Origin: Novosphingobium terrae
GTDB taxonomy: Bacteria > Pseudomonadota > Alphaproteobacteria > Sphingomonadales > Sphingomonadaceae
NCBI RefSeq assembly: GCF_017163935.1
Contig: NZ_JABVZR010000002.1
Coordinates: forward strand, 1,054,001 to 1,118,000
Length of the DNA: 64,000 nucleotides
Direction: 5' to 3'
The position numbers and the translations under genes were made by a program. Under the pieces are notes generated by a model. It saw only the letters and a program-made list of their open reading frames with translations, had not been told where the DNA came from and ran no database searches. Each line of letters opens with the position of its first letter. Position 1 is the first letter of the stretch. This document shows, piece after piece, positions 53,782 to 62,595 of this stretch.

Positions 53782-54713
53782 CGCTGTAACATCAACATAA
53801 TATCCTCATTCGGGTCTGCTGCCAACACCTCAGCCTCAGCCATGCCAACAAGGCCGAGATAGGGATCAACCCGTGCCAGCGAGAACCCCGGCGCGAGAAG
53901 GCGGCCTAGGAACGCGGCCGGATCTTCATACCGCTTCGCGCAGAATTCCAGCAATACGTTTTTGAGCCGCCCTCCATCGAGAAGCCCCTGCATCCCTGCC
54001 CAGACCATCTGCTCGGCGCCTTCGACATCGACTTTTGCAAATTCGATGGCCTGCCAATCCACCTGACTGTCAAGCCGGGTACTGGATACGCGAATTTCTC
54101 GTCCAACCAGCGCATCAGGCGTGATTGGCTGCCCAGCACCAATTGTGTAGCCGTTCTTTGGCTCCCCCTCTGGCACGACCAGTACGGCCCCGCCGTCCGT
54201 CTCGCCCCCCAGCGCCGTGGGATGCACAATCACCCGCGGCCAAAAACCGTTGATTGAGACATTGCGACACAAAAGTTCCGTCATGCGGGGGTTTGGTTCG
54301 AAGGCATGCACCCTGCCCTGAGGTCCTACCAGATCCGCCATCACCATTGTAAAGTAACCAAGGTTGGCACCGATATCTGCGACAACCATACCTGGCCGCA
54401 GCAGTGAGACGATCGCCTCCGTCACCCACATTTCCCAGAAGCCGTCCAGCATCAGGTGAGGAGCAAGGCCATAATCATGGGTATCGACAAAAAACTTGTA
54501 GCGCCCCAGCACACGGCACAGCGACAGATTATCGCCAAGATAGGCGGTTTGTGCCATATTGCGAATCGCAGCCTCAGCGGGACCGCGAGTCAGGCGCGAG
54601 AGACCATGGACCGAAATAACGCCGTTTTCATCCCGTACCGGGCCGGCCACAGGCAAAGGCAGCGGCGCAGAACGCCTGAATGAGCGAAAAACCATGCCGG
54701 GCTCCTTACCCAT
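53778..54713 (-). CDS. FkbM family methyltransferase
   Basis: This 311-aa SAM-dependent methyltransferase has SAM loop 'VVADIGANLGYFTMV', 'VHAFEPNPRM' and 'FAKVDVEGAEQMVWAGM', all typical of FkbM. FkbM proteins O-methylate sugars and other small molecules, and in capsule loci they cap or decorate the glycan. An N-terminal extension of about 90 residues precedes the Rossmann core. It is the first gene of the leftward export operon (methyltransferase, unknown, permease, co-polymerase) and diverges from the ATPase gene across 83 bp that must hold both promoters. Confidence 0.9.
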   Translation of the reverse strand: MGKEPGMVFRSFRRSAPLPLPVAGPVRDENGVISVHGLSRLTRGPAEAAIRNMAQTAYLGDNLSLCRVLGRYKFFVDTHDYGLAPHLMLDGFWEMWVTEAIVSLLRPGMVVADIGANLGYFTMVMADLVGPQGRVHAFEPNPRMTELLCRNVSINGFWPRVIVHPTALGGETDGGAVLVVPEGEPKNGYTIGAGQPITPDALVGREIRVSSTRLDSQVDWQAIEFAKVDVEGAEQMVWAGMQGLLDGGRLKNVLLEFCAKRYEDPAAFLGRLLAPGFSLARVDPYLGLVGMAEAEVLAADPNEDIMLMLQR

Positions 54714-54796
54714 CTGCCCCCGGCCGGTAAATATGTGTTGAGCATAGGACCCCTCAGTTTATACGAGTCCGATCCAAAAATTTGCGCAGGGTCAGA

Positions 54797-55459
54797 ATGA
54801 TCGAATTTCACGGCGTAACCAAAACCTACCACACCCGGGGCCTGAAACGTCGGGTGTTCAGCAACCTTTCCTTTCGAATCGAACCGGGTGACAGTCTGGC
54901 GATTTGTGGTGCCAATGGCGCTGGCAAGTCGACGCTGCTACGCTTGATCGCCGGGGTAGAACATCCGACCGGAGGCCATATTCACCGGACCATGCGCACA
55001 TCATGGCCAATAGGCTTTTCCAGCGCCTTTCAGCCCGGTATGACAGGAGCTGACAATGCGCGCTTCATCGCCCGCATCTATCAGCAAGATGAGCAAGCAG
55101 TCCTTGATTATGTCAACGATTTCGCGCAGCTTGGCGTTTATATGAACCAGATGGTCAGCACCTATTCCTCGGGAATGGTGTCACGGCTTGCGTTTGGTGT
55201 ATCGTTGGCGATTAATTTCGACTGCTATCTTGTCGATGAGGTCGCAGCCGCGGGTGATGTGCGCTTCCGTCGTCGCAGTGAGGAAGAGCTCATGAAACGC
55301 CGCGACAGCGGCACCCTCATCATGACCTCACACGATCCGTATATGCTGGAGCAATATTGCACGCGCGGTGCAGTGCTGTACAGCGGAGCGCTGGTGTTTT
55401 TCGATACGGTAGCTGAGGCATGCGAGGTGCATCATGCCCTGCAGATGCGCCAGCACTAA
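54797..55459 (+). CDS. kpsT: Capsule export ABC ATPase (KpsT/BexA type)
   Basis: This 220-aa ATPase has Walker A at 38-46 ('GANGAGKST'), signature 'YSSGMVSRLAFG', Walker B 'CYLVDEVAAAGD' and a switch His in 'TSHDPYML'. It is short like KpsT/BexA and lacks the C-terminal glycan-binding domain of Wzt, so export is probably not gated by its own carbohydrate domain. ATG 54797 is preceded by 'CAGGGTCAG'; the frame is open from a TTG at 54782. Its stop overlaps that of the convergent FkbM gene by 4 bp. Confidence 0.93.
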   Translation: MIEFHGVTKTYHTRGLKRRVFSNLSFRIEPGDSLAICGANGAGKSTLLRLIAGVEHPTGGHIHRTMRTSWPIGFSSAFQPGMTGADNARFIARIYQQDEQAVLDYVNDFAQLGVYMNQMVSTYSSGMVSRLAFGVSLAINFDCYLVDEVAAAGDVRFRRRSEEELMKRRDSGTLIMTSHDPYMLEQYCTRGAVLYSGALVFFDTVAEACEVHHALQMRQH

Positions 55460-56355
55460 AGCCTTCTCTCTCCGCCTTTGATCAACACCAAGTCGTACTG
55501 CCGCTGTGCGTTAGCCAGTTCCACCCATTCGGCTCGACTCAATTCATGGGTCGAGCCATCTTCGTTGAGCAAGGTCACCGCAAAGCCGTAATGGGCAAAA
55601 TCCTCCAAGAGAGCGAGCGGGTCGCTGCCGCGATCGCGATAGCTAACAGGGGAATACTCCAGAATGATCGCGAGCTTATCCTTCTCCCGCACCCAGGCCT
55701 TCATCCCCTCCCACAGCTCAACCTCAAAGCCCTCAACATCAATCTTAATCGCATCCGGACTACAAGCGCGATGAATCTCCGCAGCCAACTGCTCCAAAGC
55801 GGCGGGTAAAGTCGCCATGGCGACCTCCTCATAGTCCACGATCAACTCATTGCCGGTTAGCGTGGCCGACCCTGTCAGATGTTCAAACTTGCCCAAGCGC
55901 ACGCGATCTTCTCGATCGCCGATTGCCAAGCCTTTTGCATGAACGAAAGCCCCCATATTGTTGGCGCTGATACTGCGTTTGAACAATTGAAGTGGGCGTT
56001 GCTGGGGTTCGAAGCCCACGACCAGCCCATTCGCTCCAACATGCCGGGCAACCATCAGGGCATGAAAACCAATGTTGGCACCGATATCCACGAAACATTC
56101 GCCAGCCCGCAGATTCTGTGTCAGCCAACGGCCAATCGCCGGTTCCCAAGCCCTATCGCGTAACAAACTAGGAGTGAGACTCGCATCGCGACCATCAAGA
56201 TAGAGAAACATCCCATCAGGCCCACCCATCACTATCGTATCATCGCCTACATATTGGGCGAAAGAACGCTGCTCATGGTGCAGAATCTCCGCCAAAAAGC
56301 GGCGCAACCTATTTTTCAGATCAAGCAGCGCCACACCCAATCCTCGCCTCCACAC
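55456..56355 (-). CDS. FkbM family methyltransferase
   Basis: This 299-aa second FkbM enzyme has 'CFVDIGANIGFHALMVA', 'VVGFEPQQRPL' and 'AIKIDVEGFEVELWEGM'. It is only distantly similar to the copy at 53778-54713, so the two are not a recent duplication. It is convergent with the ATPase gene (4-bp overlap of stops) and appears to be a single-gene unit. The roughly 285 bp upstream have no gene. It likely O-methylates a sugar of the exported glycan. Confidence 0.88.
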   Translation of the reverse strand: MWRRGLGVALLDLKNRLRRFLAEILHHEQRSFAQYVGDDTIVMGGPDGMFLYLDGRDASLTPSLLRDRAWEPAIGRWLTQNLRAGECFVDIGANIGFHALMVARHVGANGLVVGFEPQQRPLQLFKRSISANNMGAFVHAKGLAIGDREDRVRLGKFEHLTGSATLTGNELIVDYEEVAMATLPAALEQLAAEIHRACSPDAIKIDVEGFEVELWEGMKAWVREKDKLAIILEYSPVSYRDRGSDPLALLEDFAHYGFAVTLLNEDGSTHELSRAEWVELANAQRQYDLVLIKGGERRL

Positions 56356-56640
56356 ACACGATAATCTGATTTTGAAGGGCGCTGATAGAGAAACGCTCTA
56401 GGTTCAAGCAAGAGGTAAGTGACATCTGAAAGACGTCACCTAGATCAAGACCAGCCCCTCGCCATTTCACCAAGGGATTTTACGTACTTTGAGACCACTG
56501 CTGCCACTGCATTGCGCAGCCATCCAAGCCAAAGGACGCTTCAGCACACCGTGATATTATGCAGGAGGATACCAAAAGGATTTTCGCACGGCAGGCAGAC
56601 TATCAATTTTAGCCGCAATCAGAAATTCCCTTAGGGGTAG

Positions 56641-57564
56641 TTACTTATGGCCTAGAATAGCGCCAACAACCGGGTTTGCGGCCGCCCCCGAAGCGCCGCT
56701 CGTCGTTGACGAGGCCACGAAGGTACCTCCCAATTCCTGGGCAGCAGGGCCAAAGAACAACCCGCCAATGGGGCCGCTGTAGGAGTTGCTTCCTACTGTC
56801 AAGTTGACCGCACCAGAAAAGCCGTTGCCAGCACTGGCCAAGGTGCCTGTGGACTGGAAAGTCCCTGAGGCGCTGGTATGACTAATCCCATCACCACCAT
56901 TATAACTGGCCATCTGGGTGATGTTTCCAGAAAAATTGTAGCTGCCGGATCCAAAATTCACGCTACCCGTACCAGTTCCCAGATAGGTGCCCATCAGATC
57001 GAGCGCATAAGTTGCGCTGCCGGTGCGCGGTATCGCGGAAGTAGGTGTCGGCATGCCGAACACAGCTACATCATCGCTCACGTTTGTTGTGAGTGGAACG
57101 ATAGAACTTGCGTACGAATGAACAGAAGCGAAGGCGGCGTAACTATAAACAAAAGGTCCATTGCCTGTATGCGTGACAACATAAATGCTACTACCAGAAT
57201 TCGCGGTGCCCGAAAAGCTGCTCCCATAACTCACCTCTGTCGGGTCGCTCGTTCCTGACTTGAATTGGGTGCTCCGCGCTGTTGAAATCAAGCTGTAGGT
57301 ATTGCTGGCCGCATCATAGGATATATAAGAGCCCGCGGTTGACGGGATGGAAACGAAATTGCCACCCTGCATCGCTGCTCCAAAGGATGTGCTGCCTGAC
57401 AATCCGGTGGGTGTAACCGGTGTCGGTGTCGGTGTGCTGCCAGTGCCGCCGGGAGCAGTGGTGGATACACTATTGACCCCACTGCCGCCATCGCTGCCGC
57501 ATCCAGCCAAAGCGAGAAGAGCGAAACAGCCCAAAGAGCGCCCCAAATTCAACACGAATTTCAT
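56641..57564 (-). CDS. TbpB-like surface lipoprotein
   Basis: This is a 307-aa lipoprotein. Signal peptide II with lipobox 'LAGC' (Cys near residue 22) is followed by a Gly/Ser/Thr/Pro-rich linker and a beta-barrel ending in 'GGLFFGPAAQELGGTFVA', the hallmark of the transferrin-binding-protein B-type C-lobe barrel. Such lipoproteins are displayed on the cell surface by Slam translocons; one is encoded two genes upstream. 'GGAG' precedes ATG 57564. The ligand is unknown, and the low similarity to true TbpB argues against transferrin. Confidence 0.82.
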   Translation of the reverse strand: MKFVLNLGRSLGCFALLALAGCGSDGGSGVNSVSTTAPGGTGSTPTPTPVTPTGLSGSTSFGAAMQGGNFVSIPSTAGSYISYDAASNTYSLISTARSTQFKSGTSDPTEVSYGSSFSGTANSGSSIYVVTHTGNGPFVYSYAAFASVHSYASSIVPLTTNVSDDVAVFGMPTPTSAIPRTGSATYALDLMGTYLGTGTGSVNFGSGSYNFSGNITQMASYNGGDGISHTSASGTFQSTGTLASAGNGFSGAVNLTVGSNSYSGPIGGLFFGPAAQELGGTFVASSTTSGASGAAANPVVGAILGHK

Positions 57565-57773
57565 GCCTAACTCCGGCCTATCATAAATTTGCAGCGATTT
57601 TTAGCTCACCCAATCAGTAGGTATATCTCAGAATAACGAGTGACGAATAGCTTTTCCATACTTAATTTGAAACTGCACATTTTCTCCGATTCATACGTTG
57701 CATGAGATTATAAAATCCTCTGCGTTACCGCTGCAGGTATAGAAAAATCTTTCCTTACCCATATGTGCAGCTA

Positions 57774-59522
57774 TCACCCACCCTTTGCCAGCGATGCCCC
57801 CACGATTGAGGTGCCAGCGTTCGCGCTGCCAGCAGGCATGGTCAACTGGAATGGGCCGCCGATTTCCTGACCCGTAGGGCCATAAAACTGGGTGGTGATG
57901 GTGCCTACGGCAATGGTGCCCTGGTTGAGGGCGCCCGTCACACCTTGCCCGCGCACCATGGTGCCAGCAAAATTGAACCCGCCGTAATTGACCGAGCCCG
58001 TGCTTCCAGAACCCGACAGGTTAAGCGCGCCCGTATAGGTCTGACTGCCGAAATTGACGTCATAGCTCGACGTGCCAGTCACCGCATAGGAGGCGCCCGT
58101 GGACGAATTGCCCGCCGCACCGTAGGCCACACCACTGTAATGCGCAGTGCCCGTACGCGCAGAGAGCAGATCATAACCGGTGGCCAAGCCGAAGACCTCA
58201 TAGGTCTGCTGCACCGAATTGCTGTTGGTCGCCCCGTCGAACACATGCGCGAAGCTGGCGTAGGTCAGCGCCAGCTCGGTGTTGGCGCTACCGCTGTTGT
58301 AGACCTCGGTGGTTGCCGTCTGGCCGTTCACTGTCTTTTGATAGGTGGTGAAATTGGCTGAACCGCTGATCTTGTCTGCCGCGGTATATTGATAAGAGGG
58401 CAAGGCATAGTTGTTCGGCACCAGCAGGCTCCCGTCAGGGGTCTGCGTCAATTGCAGATGATCGGCGCCCGTGCTGGTGTAATAGGCAGGGGTGGCATTG
58501 CCGTGCGAGGCATAGAGCGTATCGGCCAGCGTATAATACAGCTGGTTGGTCACCAGATTGACCAGCGACAGGTTGACCGGCGTCAGCGCCGTGGTCGGCG
58601 CATAACCGATCAACGAACCACTGGCCGCGCTGCCGTCCGCGCCATTTGCCGTGAAGCTGGCGCCAACTTCCTGCCCATTGGGGCCGTAAAGGCGCCCGCT
58701 CAGCGTGCCAGTGGCATTGGCATGCAGGCCGCTGTAATTGACCAGCCCCGACAGCGTGCCGTCGGTAGACGAAAGCGTGCCACTGCCAGTCAGTTGCACA
58801 CCGCCGCCCGTTGCGCCTGCGCCGGTGACCAGCGCGCTTTCGGTAACAGACGTGGCCGTGCTGAAGAGCCCTCGCTGAAAATCGATGTCGAACCGGCCGG
58901 TACCGCTGAAAGAGGCCGGCTCATAGCCCGGCGTGGTGGTCAGGCCGAACACATAGGTGGCCAGCGCCGCCTGCCCCGTGCGCGGCACCGCCGAGGCGGG
59001 CGTGTCGAGGCCATAGGTGAAGATGTCAAAGCTGGTGTTCTGCGTGGTGCCGCTGACTCCGTTGCGCTGCCAGAAGCCCAGCCCGACATATTTAGCCCCG
59101 CCGGTGCCACCAAAGGTTGCCGCCTGTAACGTCAGATAATCCAGCGTGCTGCCCGTGGTCTTCTTGAACACCGCCTGCCCGTTGGCATTGCTTGTGATGT
59201 CCGTCGCGGCAAAGCTCTGGCTGCGGCCTTGCGTGGTCAGCGTATAGGTGTTGCTGGCCAGATCATACTGGATGGTCAGCGCCGATTTGGCCGATGAGCC
59301 CGAGATCGTCTGCGACGTGCTCAGGTTGAAGGTGGCGCTATGCGTGGTGGCGTCATTGGGGAAGCTCTGACTGGCGACCAGGCTGGCCAGCGAAGCATTG
59401 GTGGGCGCGGCGGGCGGCGCAGTCGTCGAAGCCACACCGCCGCCGCCATCGCTGCCGCAGGCCGCCAGAGCCATGCTGGCGGCAGGCACGACGATGGCCC
59501 GGATCGCAAATTTCACGCGCAT
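57774..59522 (-). CDS. Two-lobed TbpB-like surface lipoprotein
   Basis: This is a 582-aa lipoprotein. Signal with lipobox 'LAAC' is followed by a Gly-rich linker, then two successive barrel-type repeats, each closing with the same motif: 'GRLYGPNGQEVGASF' (about residue 290) and 'TQFYGPTGQEIGGPF' (about 560). It is therefore a two-lobe version of its single-lobe neighbour at 56641. ATG 59522 has 'AGGAG' upstream; a GTG at 59552 is less likely. It lies 34 bp downstream of the Slam gene, so it is probably its main cargo. Confidence 0.83.
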   Translation of the reverse strand: MRVKFAIRAIVVPAASMALAACGSDGGGGVASTTAPPAAPTNASLASLVASQSFPNDATTHSATFNLSTSQTISGSSAKSALTIQYDLASNTYTLTTQGRSQSFAATDITSNANGQAVFKKTTGSTLDYLTLQAATFGGTGGAKYVGLGFWQRNGVSGTTQNTSFDIFTYGLDTPASAVPRTGQAALATYVFGLTTTPGYEPASFSGTGRFDIDFQRGLFSTATSVTESALVTGAGATGGGVQLTGSGTLSSTDGTLSGLVNYSGLHANATGTLSGRLYGPNGQEVGASFTANGADGSAASGSLIGYAPTTALTPVNLSLVNLVTNQLYYTLADTLYASHGNATPAYYTSTGADHLQLTQTPDGSLLVPNNYALPSYQYTAADKISGSANFTTYQKTVNGQTATTEVYNSGSANTELALTYASFAHVFDGATNSNSVQQTYEVFGLATGYDLLSARTGTAHYSGVAYGAAGNSSTGASYAVTGTSSYDVNFGSQTYTGALNLSGSGSTGSVNYGGFNFAGTMVRGQGVTGALNQGTIAVGTITTQFYGPTGQEIGGPFQLTMPAGSANAGTSIVGASLAKGG

Positions 59523-59556
59523 TCGCCCTGTTCTCCTGTCGCGCCGGATCACCGCA

Positions 59557-60918
59557 TCAAAAGGCGGTGGTGATCCCGGCTTCCCCTACGAAACGTCTGT
59601 AATCATAAATTTGCACGGTGGAGGCATTTCGCTCGAAGCGAAAGCGCAGCACCGGAGCGATGCTGCCCACGCGGATCTGGCGCAGAGTCGCACTGACCCC
59701 GGCGATATAGGTGTTATCGATCCTGCGGTCGGTGAACAGAACAAGCCGCGCGTCGCCCTCCAGATGATTGTAGGCGGCATTGACCGTCACCGTGGTCTTG
59801 CCGATCTCGCGAAAGACATAGCCGTTCAGACCGCCGCCCGCCGTGGCATAGCCTGGATCACGCGCGGTCTGGCGGAGAGCCGTGACCTGCATGCCGCCGC
59901 CCAGCCTTGCGGAGAAGGCCCGGTCCAAACCTATCCCCAGCGACCACGCATCACCCGTTTCCAGAGCATCGCGCCGGTTGTCGATGGCTGCGAAACCGGC
60001 GTCCACACGGATCTGCGCCTTGCGACCCAGCGGATGCTGCCAATTGGCGCTGCCCAACCATGAGAAGGAATAGGGCACCGCGCCATACCATCGCCATGCC
60101 CCGCCGACTGCAAGGTTGAGCTTCCCCTTGCCCAACGTGATCTCGGGGCCAATCTGAGGCGCCAGAATAAAATCGTCGAATTCGCTGGCGCGATAAACAT
60201 TGGCACTGCCCGAAACGCGAGCCAGCAGGTCCACTCCGTTCGCAGCCGGCACGCGAACAAAGCCCTGGCCACGCACCGTTGCGCCCAGCCCCGAGGAGGC
60301 TTTTGCATCATTGCTCAGCGCAAAATTACCCAGAACCGTGGCCAGCGTGGGCGCAGCGGTGGCACGGTTGATGTTGCTGTCAGGCGCGAGGGTCACCTCC
60401 AGACTGCCCCCCACCGGTCTGCGCACATCCAGCGCCTGCGCGTAAAAACGCACCGCCCGTTCCACCTCGGGCGGGAGCCCGGCGGCCTGTGCCGCGCGCA
60501 ATTCGCGCCCCGCCGCGCCCACCCGGCCCAGCAGCGCATCGATCCGCGCCAGTTCCAGCCGCACGCGGGCAACCTTGGGCTTTTCGTCGAGGATCTGGCG
60601 TAGCAGTTGCGCTGCCTCGGTCGGGCGCTTGCATTGATAGGCCAGCATCATGGCCAGCCTGAACCGAGCCTCGGCGCGCACATCGGCATCGGTGTTACCG
60701 GCCAGCGCGCGATAGGCAGCCTCGGCGGTGGTATAATCTTTTTTATCGCGCGCGGCATCGGCGAAGCCGAATAGCTCGAACGGGGTGAGTTGGACGGCTG
60801 CCGGAGATCCCTGGGGCCTTTGATCCGCCTCTTGGGCGACCGCCACACTGGGGCAGAATGCCACATAAGCGACACACACAGCCAGTCCCAGCCCTGAAAA
60901 AATACCCCGTCGCCCCAT
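59557..60918 (-). CDS. Slam-type surface lipoprotein assembly modifier
   Basis: This 453-aa outer-membrane protein has a signal peptide (ends about 'VAVAQ'), TPR-like repeats over about 45-140 ('YTTAEAAYRALAG', 'AAQLLRQIL'), and a C-terminal beta-barrel (from about 170) ending in the Slam/DUF560 tail 'VQIYDYRRF' ... 'GITTAF' with C-terminal Phe. Slam proteins move TbpB-like lipoproteins across the outer membrane. 'GGGAAG' lies before ATG 60918. It is first in the three-gene leftward unit with both lipoproteins. Confidence 0.88.
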   Translation of the reverse strand: MGRRGIFSGLGLAVCVAYVAFCPSVAVAQEADQRPQGSPAAVQLTPFELFGFADAARDKKDYTTAEAAYRALAGNTDADVRAEARFRLAMMLAYQCKRPTEAAQLLRQILDEKPKVARVRLELARIDALLGRVGAAGRELRAAQAAGLPPEVERAVRFYAQALDVRRPVGGSLEVTLAPDSNINRATAAPTLATVLGNFALSNDAKASSGLGATVRGQGFVRVPAANGVDLLARVSGSANVYRASEFDDFILAPQIGPEITLGKGKLNLAVGGAWRWYGAVPYSFSWLGSANWQHPLGRKAQIRVDAGFAAIDNRRDALETGDAWSLGIGLDRAFSARLGGGMQVTALRQTARDPGYATAGGGLNGYVFREIGKTTVTVNAAYNHLEGDARLVLFTDRRIDNTYIAGVSATLRQIRVGSIAPVLRFRFERNASTVQIYDYRRFVGEAGITTAF

Positions 60919-61196
60919 AGTGCTTCCCTTAGGGCGGCAGTTTCAACTCAGCAAGAGTTACCTATAAATATCTTGACCTTACGCGCCCGAATGCATGATC
61001 ATGCGCTGTAGGATATGTTACGCTGACCCAGAATAGAGAAAAGATGCTTTCCCGGCGCACAAAGCAGGAAGCGACATAGGCAATGTTTGGGCGTACTGTA
61101 GCGCGCGCGGGGTGCGGGGTCGGGATAAATTCACGCTTACGGCCTGTCACGCGAGAGAAATTGGGCAGGAAGCGATCCTGCTCGAACTGCGATTGA

Positions 61197-61355
61197 TCAC
61201 GCCACCGCTGGCGCAACAAGCGCGCTGGCCTTCTGTTCAAAAAATTCGGCACGCGCCCGATGCTTGCTTGAATCAGCGGCATCGCTTTCGAGAGCCTTCT
61301 CACGCTCCTCTTTCGCGCGCATGCGGTAGTAGGCTGCGTCGATCTGGTCGAACAT
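61197..61355 (-). CDS. Small conserved sphingomonad-type protein
   Basis: This is a 52-aa charged helical protein beginning 'MFDQIDAAYYRMRAKEE'. Similar short proteins with this opening recur in sphingomonads (from memory), function unknown. ATG 61355 is preceded by 'GAGAGGA' at ideal spacing; the longer frame from 61379 is not needed. It stands alone between the Slam unit and the cyclase gene. Confidence 0.7.
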   Translation of the reverse strand: MFDQIDAAYYRMRAKEEREKALESDAADSSKHRARAEFFEQKASALVAPAVA

Positions 61356-61623
61356 GGGCATTCCTCTCAAAACGGTCACCTTTGGCGACTCGCTTGAACT
61401 TGCCTAGCACCGGAATGTTGCCCGTTCAGGTCAAATATTATACCAATTCATTGCTATGCTCGCCGAGGCTGCTCTCGCCAGATCCGGCCAGTTCATCACC
61501 GGCGCCTGAATCTCCAGCGAGCAAATCTCCGATCAGCCGGAGTCGGCGCTCCCAACGGCAACCGGAGACCGTGGCGGTTGCTGCGCGGGAAAGGCACATT
61601 GGCCCGCTACGCATTTGATGAAA

Positions 61624-62466
61624 TCAGGGGGCCTGAACAACGCTGTTTCGACCTTCGCGCTTGGCGCGATAAAGTGCCGCATCGGCTTGATCGACCAGTT
61701 GGGCCGGATCACCTGGTTTCTGGAATGTGGTCAGGCCGATGGAAGCTGTCACCACCTTGAAGGGAAGATTGCCCTCGTGGGGGAGCTGCATCTCCTCGAT
61801 TTCGGCGCGTAGGCCTTCGAAGAAAGCGAGGGCGCTTTGCACATCGATCCATTTGCTCGCCACGAGGAACTCCTCGCCACCGATGCGAAATGCCAGATCA
61901 TCGCCTGCTCTGAGCGATCGGCGCAGCAAGCTGCCAATCTTGCGCAGAATCACATCTCCCGCCGCGTGGCCATAGCGATCATTGTAGGCCTTGAAGTTAT
62001 CGACATCCAAAAGCCCGACCGCACGGACCATGCCATCGGCCTCGGCTTCCACAAAGCGTGGAAACTGGCCGGCATAGGCGCGCCGGTTGGGAAGGCCGGA
62101 CAGCGCATCGATATGGGCATGGCGGGCCTCGGTCACATCGGTGAAAATCCAGAGCCGGGCTGCAAAGGAGCCGCTTTCATCGAAGGGCACGCTGCGGCGG
62201 GCCAGCACCCGCCCATCCTTCAGCAACAGCTCGTCCTCCGAGGCCTCCATGGTCGGATGGATGCGTTCGACCTCGCGCAAGAAGGCGGCCGGATCGACCA
62301 GTTGCTCACGCACCAAATCGAGCAGGACCATCTCATCGAGGGCCCTCAGCGCCCAGGCGGGGATGTTCCAGTGTTTGGTGAAGGCAAGATTGCAGTAAAG
62401 AATGCGGCGATGGGCATCCGCCAGCAACACGCCATCGGGAAGCGCATCCAATGCCCGTTCAAACAT
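61624..62466 (-). CDS. PAS-GGDEF diguanylate cyclase
   Basis: This is a 280-aa soluble protein. A PAS-like sensor (about 1-115, 'ALPDGVLLADAHRRILYCN') is joined to a GGDEF domain (about 118-275) with 'DALSGLPNRRAY', 'DVDNFKAYNDRYGH' and the active-site 'RIGGEEF'. The catalytic loop is intact, so it should make cyclic di-GMP from GTP. No RxxD inhibitory motif was recognised before the loop. Cyclic di-GMP often governs surface polysaccharide, but there is no operon link to the capsule genes. Confidence 0.9.
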   Translation of the reverse strand: MFERALDALPDGVLLADAHRRILYCNLAFTKHWNIPAWALRALDEMVLLDLVREQLVDPAAFLREVERIHPTMEASEDELLLKDGRVLARRSVPFDESGSFAARLWIFTDVTEARHAHIDALSGLPNRRAYAGQFPRFVEAEADGMVRAVGLLDVDNFKAYNDRYGHAAGDVILRKIGSLLRRSLRAGDDLAFRIGGEEFLVASKWIDVQSALAFFEGLRAEIEEMQLPHEGNLPFKVVTASIGLTTFQKPGDPAQLVDQADAALYRAKREGRNSVVQAP

Positions 62467-62595
62467 GGAGTGCTGCGGTGAGGCTGCCGCAGGGTCAGCC
62501 GTGATGTTGGAAAACTGGAAAATGAGCCGCCACCTTCTTGTCCCGGGCGCTATCCTAAGCCTGCTTGCCTAATGATCCCTTAGGGAAGGGTATCG

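Noticed and set aside
56625..62590. CCCTTAGGG-like motif at about 56630, 60930 and 62577
   Set aside because: Only three short, imperfectly conserved occurrences at unrelated gene edges; chance is sufficient explanation.
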